Source: JAATGI01 sp036510675 (GTDB taxonomy: Bacteria > Pseudomonadota > Alphaproteobacteria > ATCC43930 > CGMCC-115725). Taken from it: a stretch of DNA of 64,000 nt. Both the position numbers and the translations under genes were made by a program. Where the stretch lies: contig DATCDN010000044.1 in the NCBI GenBank assembly GCA_036510675.1, positions 1 to 64,000 on the forward strand, written 5' to 3'. The notes under the pieces were generated by a model that made no database searches, was not told the DNA's origin, and saw only the letters and a program-made list of their open reading frames with translations. The stretch's first letter is position 1. The number at the start of each line of letters is the position of its first letter. Of this stretch, positions 60,012-64,000 are shown one piece after another.

Positions 60012-61939
60012 CACATGCCATAGGGGAAAGTGGGATCGCCCGTGCGCTTCAAATTGCGATAACGGGCCAAGGCCCACAGCGGAAAATAGGCGCGATAGCC
60101 GTGATAGCGCAGATAGAATACGCGGGGAAAGCCGACCGCCGTGTACCATTCTTCGTCCCACAGCCCGTGCGACTTCTGGGTCGCCATCAGATAATCGCAA
60201 CCGCGCGCCACCGCCGGATGATCGACCTCGCCCGCGGCCATCAGCGCGAGCAGCGCCCAGGCGGTTTGCGAGGCGGTGCTTTCCTTGCCCTCGCCGCGCG
60301 GGCCGGCGGGCCAATAGGACCCGCCAGCCTCACCCCAGCCGCCATCGGCACGCTGTTTCGACAAAAGCCACGCGACGGCGCGACGGATCGCGGGCGCATC
60401 GGTCGCGGTGCCGGCGCGCCGCAACGCGATCAGCGCCGACCAGGTGCCGTAGATATAATTCGTGCCCCAGCGCCCAAACCAGGAGCCGTCGGCCTCCTGC
60501 TCGCGCAGCAGATGGTCCCGGGCACGCTCCAGGCTTTTGCCTGGCGCCCCGATCTGCGCGAGAAAACCGACGCAGCGCGCCGAGACGTCCGCCGTCGGCG
60601 GATCGAGCAAGGCGCCATGATCGGCGAAGGGGATGTAGTTGAGATAGGTATAGGCATTGTCGGCGTCGAAGGCGCCCCAGCCGCCATTCCGGCTCTGCAT
60701 CCCCTCGATCCATTCGGCGCCGCGCGCGACGGCGTCGCGATAGCCGGCGCGATCGTGGCGGTCGAGCGCCATCGCGACGACCGCCGTGTCGTCGACATCG
60801 GGATAGTGGGGATTGGCGTATTGGAATGCCCAGCCGCCGGGCCGGACATCCGGTCGCGACACCGCCCAATCGCCCAACACTGTCAACTCCTGGCGCGCCA
60901 CCAGCCAATCCAAGCCGCGCCGTACCGCCGCCGTCGCGGCATCGCCGCCGGCTTCCATCAGGGCATGCGCGGCAAGGCCGGTGTCCCACACCGGCGAGAC
61001 GCAAGGCTGGCAATAGGCGCGATCCGGGTTCAGCACCAAGAGCTTGCGGATCGCCGCCTTCGCCGTGACGAGGCGCGGGTCGGTCGGGGCATAGCCGAGA
61101 CACTCGAACATCATCACGGCGTTGGCCATGGCCGGAAAAATCGCGCCGAGCCCGTCCTCGCCATTGAGCCGCTCGATAACGAACGCGACAGCGCGCTCGA
61201 TGGCACGCTCGCGGCTGTTCGGCGGCATGGCCGGCTCATAGCGGCGCAGCACGACATCGATACCGTTGAAGAGATTGGCCCAGACCGATCCCGACGCGCG
61301 CGGCGGATTGGCCTGGGTGCCGGGCGCGAATAATTCCCGGATATGGATGCCGCGCGGGTTCTTGGCACGCGGCTTTTTCGCCATCAGCACCAATAACGGC
61401 ACGATGACGGTGCGCGACCAGTACGAGATTTTCTGGAGATGAAACGGAAACCAGCGCGGCAGCAGCATGATTTCCACCGGCATCACCGGCACCGCATCCC
61501 AATCCAATTCGCCGAACAGGGCCAGCATGATGCGGGTGAAGACATTGGTATTGGCGGCGCCGCCATGCTCCAAAATCGCCGCGCGAGCGCGCAGCATGTG
61601 GGGCGCCTCGACAGAATCGCCGGCCGCCTTCAGCGCGTAATAGGCTTTGACGCTGGCCGACATATCGAAGGCGCCGCCATGAAACAGCGGCCAGCCGCCA
61701 TGCGCGCCCTGAATGGCGCGCAGATAGCGCGCCAGCGCCGCCTGCTCCGCCTCGACGATCTCGTCGAGATAGTGCTGCAGCAGAATATATTCGGCCGGAA
61801 TGGTGGCGTCGGCCTCCAGCTCGAAGACCCAGTGCCCGTCCGGCTGCTGGCGCGCCAGCAGCGCGTCGGCCGCCCGCGTGACCGTATGCTCGAGGTCGGG
61901 CATGGGCGACAGTTTCGGCGGAGAACCCGCGCCGCTCAA
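60011..61939 (-). CDS. shc: Squalene-hopene cyclase
   Basis: It cyclises squalene to hopene/diplopterol at the membrane; 642 aa with the start used here. The catalytic acid motif is DVDDTA (residues 381-386). QW-type repeats recur (GHWVFE, GGWPLF, GGWAFQ, GGWGAF, GSWFGRWG, GGWGEAG). A hydrophobic membrane-entry helix lies near 176-190. The TTG at 61939 overlaps the hpnE stop (TTGA); the ATG at 61903 is the alternative and still keeps the whole fold. It is also called hpnF. Confidence 0.95.
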   Translation of the reverse strand: MSGAGSPPKLSPMPDLEHTVTRAADALLARQQPDGHWVFELEADATIPAEYILLQHYLDEIVEAEQAALARYLRAIQGAHGGWPLFHGGAFDMSASVKAYYALKAAGDSVEAPHMLRARAAILEHGGAANTNVFTRIMLALFGELDWDAVPVMPVEIMLLPRWFPFHLQKISYWSRTVIVPLLVLMAKKPRAKNPRGIHIRELFAPGTQANPPRASGSVWANLFNGIDVVLRRYEPAMPPNSRERAIERAVAFVIERLNGEDGLGAIFPAMANAVMMFECLGYAPTDPRLVTAKAAIRKLLVLNPDRAYCQPCVSPVWDTGLAAHALMEAGGDAATAAVRRGLDWLVARQELTVLGDWAVSRPDVRPGGWAFQYANPHYPDVDDTAVVAMALDRHDRAGYRDAVARGAEWIEGMQSRNGGWGAFDADNAYTYLNYIPFADHGALLDPPTADVSARCVGFLAQIGAPGKSLERARDHLLREQEADGSWFGRWGTNYIYGTWSALIALRRAGTATDAPAIRRAVAWLLSKQRADGGWGEAGGSYWPAGPRGEGKESTASQTAWALLALMAAGEVDHPAVARGCDYLMATQKSHGLWDEEWYTAVGFPRVFYLRYHGYRAYFPLWALARYRNLKRTGDPTFPYGM

Positions 61940-63198
61940 GGGTTTTCACCAGCGAGAATATGGGAAGCGGCGGTGAAGCCGGAGCGGATCGCGCCCTCGA
62001 CGGTGGCGGGCAGGCCGGTATCCGTCCAGTCGCCGGCCAGCGCCAGATTGGGCCAGCGCGTGCGCGCCGGCGGGCGGCGGGATTGCTGTGCCGGTGTCGC
62101 CGCGAAGGTCGCGCGGCGCTCCTTCACGACCTGCCATGGCGGTATCGGCGCCTCCCCCAGACCATAGGCCATGCGGACATCACGCCATAATGATGACGAT
62201 ATCATTTCGGCGTCGTGATCCATCAAACGGTCGGCCGCGCTGACCGTCACCGACAGCACGTTGCCTTTGCGGAATACCCATTCGGCGGTGCCGCCGATCA
62301 GCCCGATGAAGCGCGGCCCGCCGACCATGGTCGGCACCAAAAAATGCGCATTGAGAATGGCGCGAAACTCATCGGGCGCCGCGATGCCCGGCAGCAGGCG
62401 GGGCGCGACGGCGGCCGGCACCGCCAGCACCACCGCGTCGGCGGCCCCGAGATGTTCTTCGCCATCGTCGAACCGCAAGGTCGCGATCCGCCCATAATTC
62501 TCATCGATGCTGCGCAACCGGCGCCCGAAGCGGAGCGCGACCCCGCGCTGGCCCAGCACCACCAGGGCGGGGTCGATCAGGCTCTCCGACAGGCCGTCGC
62601 GCGGGACCAGCGGCCGGCACGCCGCGCCCCCGGCGCCGAACGTCTCGCGCAGCACCCGCGCCAGCAGCAAGGCCGAGCCGTGCTCCGGCTCGGTATTGAG
62701 CGCGGCGGTCGCCAGTGGCTGCCACAGGCGGCGATAGATGGCGGTGTCGGCCGACACCACATCGGCGACGCGGTCCGCCGGCCGCGCCCGCATCAGCCGC
62801 ACGCCGCCGAGATAGGCGCCGAGCTTCACGCCCGGCACCCGGCGGGACCGCTGAAACAGCCACCACGGCATCCGCCCGCGATTGGGCCGAAACGCCCAGC
62901 GCTCGCCGGTCGCGACATCGAGAAAGTCGTAGCGCGCTTCGGCGGGCCCGGTCAGCGTGCCGCGCGCGCCGATCGCATCGAGATAGGCCATGGCGGCTCG
63001 ATTGCCGGCGACCAGCAGATGGTTGCCATTGTCGATGCGACAGCCGAGATTGGTGTCGAAATAGGAGCGGCACCGTCCGCCCGCCTGCGGCGCCGCCTCG
63101 TGCAGCACCACGGCCACCCCCGCCTCGCTCAAGCGTAGCGCGGCGGCGAGGCCGGCGAGGCCGGCGCCGATGACGTGAACCCGGGCCGGCCTGGTCAC
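61936..63198 (-). CDS. hpnE: Hydroxysqualene dehydroxylase HpnE
   Basis: An FAD-dependent amine-oxidase-fold enzyme that converts hydroxysqualene to squalene; 420 aa. The N-terminal dinucleotide motif is VIGAGLAGLAAALRLSEAG, followed by GGRCRSYFD and a C-terminal FAD end (LALAGDWTDTGLPATVEGAIRSG region). The start is a GTG overlapping the hpnD stop (GTGA); the long open frame before it lies inside hpnD and is not used. It acts with HpnC and HpnD. Confidence 0.92.
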   Translation of the reverse strand: MTRPARVHVIGAGLAGLAAALRLSEAGVAVVLHEAAPQAGGRCRSYFDTNLGCRIDNGNHLLVAGNRAAMAYLDAIGARGTLTGPAEARYDFLDVATGERWAFRPNRGRMPWWLFQRSRRVPGVKLGAYLGGVRLMRARPADRVADVVSADTAIYRRLWQPLATAALNTEPEHGSALLLARVLRETFGAGGAACRPLVPRDGLSESLIDPALVVLGQRGVALRFGRRLRSIDENYGRIATLRFDDGEEHLGAADAVVLAVPAAVAPRLLPGIAAPDEFRAILNAHFLVPTMVGGPRFIGLIGGTAEWVFRKGNVLSVTVSAADRLMDHDAEMISSSLWRDVRMAYGLGEAPIPPWQVVKERRATFAATPAQQSRRPPARTRWPNLALAGDWTDTGLPATVEGAIRSGFTAASHILAGENP

Positions 63199-64000
63199 AT
63201 CAGGCCGTAGCGCAAGGCGAGCCACAATTTCGTCGAGCCGGGCACGCTGACCGGCGCCGCGAGGTCGCGCCAGCCCTGGTCGCGCAACCGCGTCAACAGC
63301 GCGCTGTAGACGGCGCGCATCACCGCGGCGGGCCGCATCGGGCGGCGCGGGCACGCGCGCATTGCCCGCTCCGCCTCGGCGAAGTGCGTTTCCGCGGTAT
63401 CGGCGAGGTCGCGGCAAACCAGCGTCAGCGCCGGATCGCCCAGCACCCGCATCGGCTCGGTCGTGTGAATGCCGTTCTTGACGAGATATTCCTTGGGCAA
63501 GTACAGCCGGCCACGCTCGCCGTCTTCCACCAGATCGCGCAGGATATTGGTGAGTTGCAGGGCGCGTCCCAGATGCGCCGCGACGCGATCCCCGCCGGCG
63601 CTATCGACGCCGAAGATGCGCACCGACAGGCGCCCGACCGCGCTGGCGACGCGATCGCAATAAAGGTCGAGCTGGGCGAGGCTCGGCGCGCGAATATCCG
63701 CCACTGCGTCCATCTGCATGCCATCGATGATGGCGACAAAATCGGTCTCGTTCAGGTGATAGCGAACCACGATCTCCGTCAGCAATTGCCCCAACGGGGT
63801 CTTCGGCGCGCCGGCGAAGATCGCCTTGATCTCGGTGCGCCATACCGCCAGCCCGGCCTGCTTGAGGGCCGGCGACGCGTTGCTGTCCGCGATATCATCG
63901 ACCTCGCGGCAAAAGGCGTAAACCGCGAACATCGCATCGCGCCGCGCCGGCGGCAGCAGCCGCATCGCCCAATAGAATGACGAGCCGGCGGCCGCCACCT
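63195..64000 (-). CDS. hpnD: Presqualene diphosphate synthase HpnD, 5' end outside window
   Basis: It joins two farnesyl diphosphates to presqualene diphosphate. About 267 residues are visible. FCREVDDIADS holds the first Asp-rich motif and NILRDLVEDGERGRLYLP the second, both typical of squalene/phytoene synthases. GSSFYWAMRLLPPARRDAMFAVYAF is the usual N-terminal helix region, and the frame is open to the window edge, so a few N-terminal codons are probably missing. hpnC would be expected just upstream. Confidence 0.92.
   Translation of the reverse strand, partial: VAAAGSSFYWAMRLLPPARRDAMFAVYAFCREVDDIADSNASPALKQAGLAVWRTEIKAIFAGAPKTPLGQLLTEIVVRYHLNETDFVAIIDGMQMDAVADIRAPSLAQLDLYCDRVASAVGRLSVRIFGVDSAGGDRVAAHLGRALQLTNILRDLVEDGERGRLYLPKEYLVKNGIHTTEPMRVLGDPALTLVCRDLADTAETHFAEAERAMRACPRRPMRPAAVMRAVYSALLTRLRDQGWRDLAAPVSVPGSTKLWLALRYGLM

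Overview
The window is GC-rich chromosomal DNA of an alphaproteobacterium. The evidence is a 14-gene nuoA-N operon running into birA, coaX, rnj, a DUF1467 gene, proS, lolC, lolD and dnaE (a gene order I know from alphaproteobacteria), a short prolyl-tRNA synthetase, the tig-clpP-clpX-lon-HU block, glnB-glnA behind a sigma-54 promoter, and a hopanoid operon. Genus cannot be fixed from the sequence alone. The first gene starts (15 codons visible) and the last gene (hpnD) are cut by the window edges.

Layout. 1-6.5 kb: edge of an IS630-type insertion sequence, a palindromic repeat, recQ and uvrA back to back, a small secreted protein of unknown function, a 370-base repeat cluster and a decayed antitoxin/PIN-toxin pair. 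6.5-11.5 kb: lipocalin-like protein, beta carbonic anhydrase, LigB/DODA-type dioxygenase, aldehyde dehydrogenase and aldo/keto reductase. 11.5-18.9 kb, minus strand: an antitoxin-like gene coupled to alaS, a diheme cytochrome c, a PQQ-dependent alcohol dehydrogenase with a lanthanide-type Asp pair, and an ABC-F ATPase. 18.9-21.4 kb: a small toxin-like ORF overlapping a DUF4279 gene, a 2OG-Fe(II) oxygenase and a luciferase-like oxidoreductase.

21.4-46.7 kb, minus strand: about 25 kb of tightly packed genes, nuoA to dnaE read right to left, most junctions overlapping by 1-4 bases. Two things interrupt it: a 119-bp palindrome between nuoE and nuoF, and tag plus an AT-richer ORF between the DUF1467 gene and proS. 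46.7-49.2 kb: tRNA-Asp, tRNA-Val, then a plus-strand copper-delivery operon (SCO, PCuAC, and a Cox11 fused to a cytochrome c domain) with no oxidase subunit genes beside it. 49.2-57.7 kb, minus strand: HU, lon, clpX, clpP, tig, tRNA-Leu, glnA and glnB. 57.8-64 kb, minus strand: hpnD-hpnE-shc-hpnG-MFS exporter.

Most of the window is core metabolism. The parts most worth a second look are the Cox11-cytochrome c fusion, the small-ORF/DUF4279 pair, the decayed and orphan toxin-antitoxin genes, the PQQ dehydrogenase with its internal terminator, and the palindromic repeat inside the nuo operon. I found no CRISPR array, prophage or complete insertion sequence.
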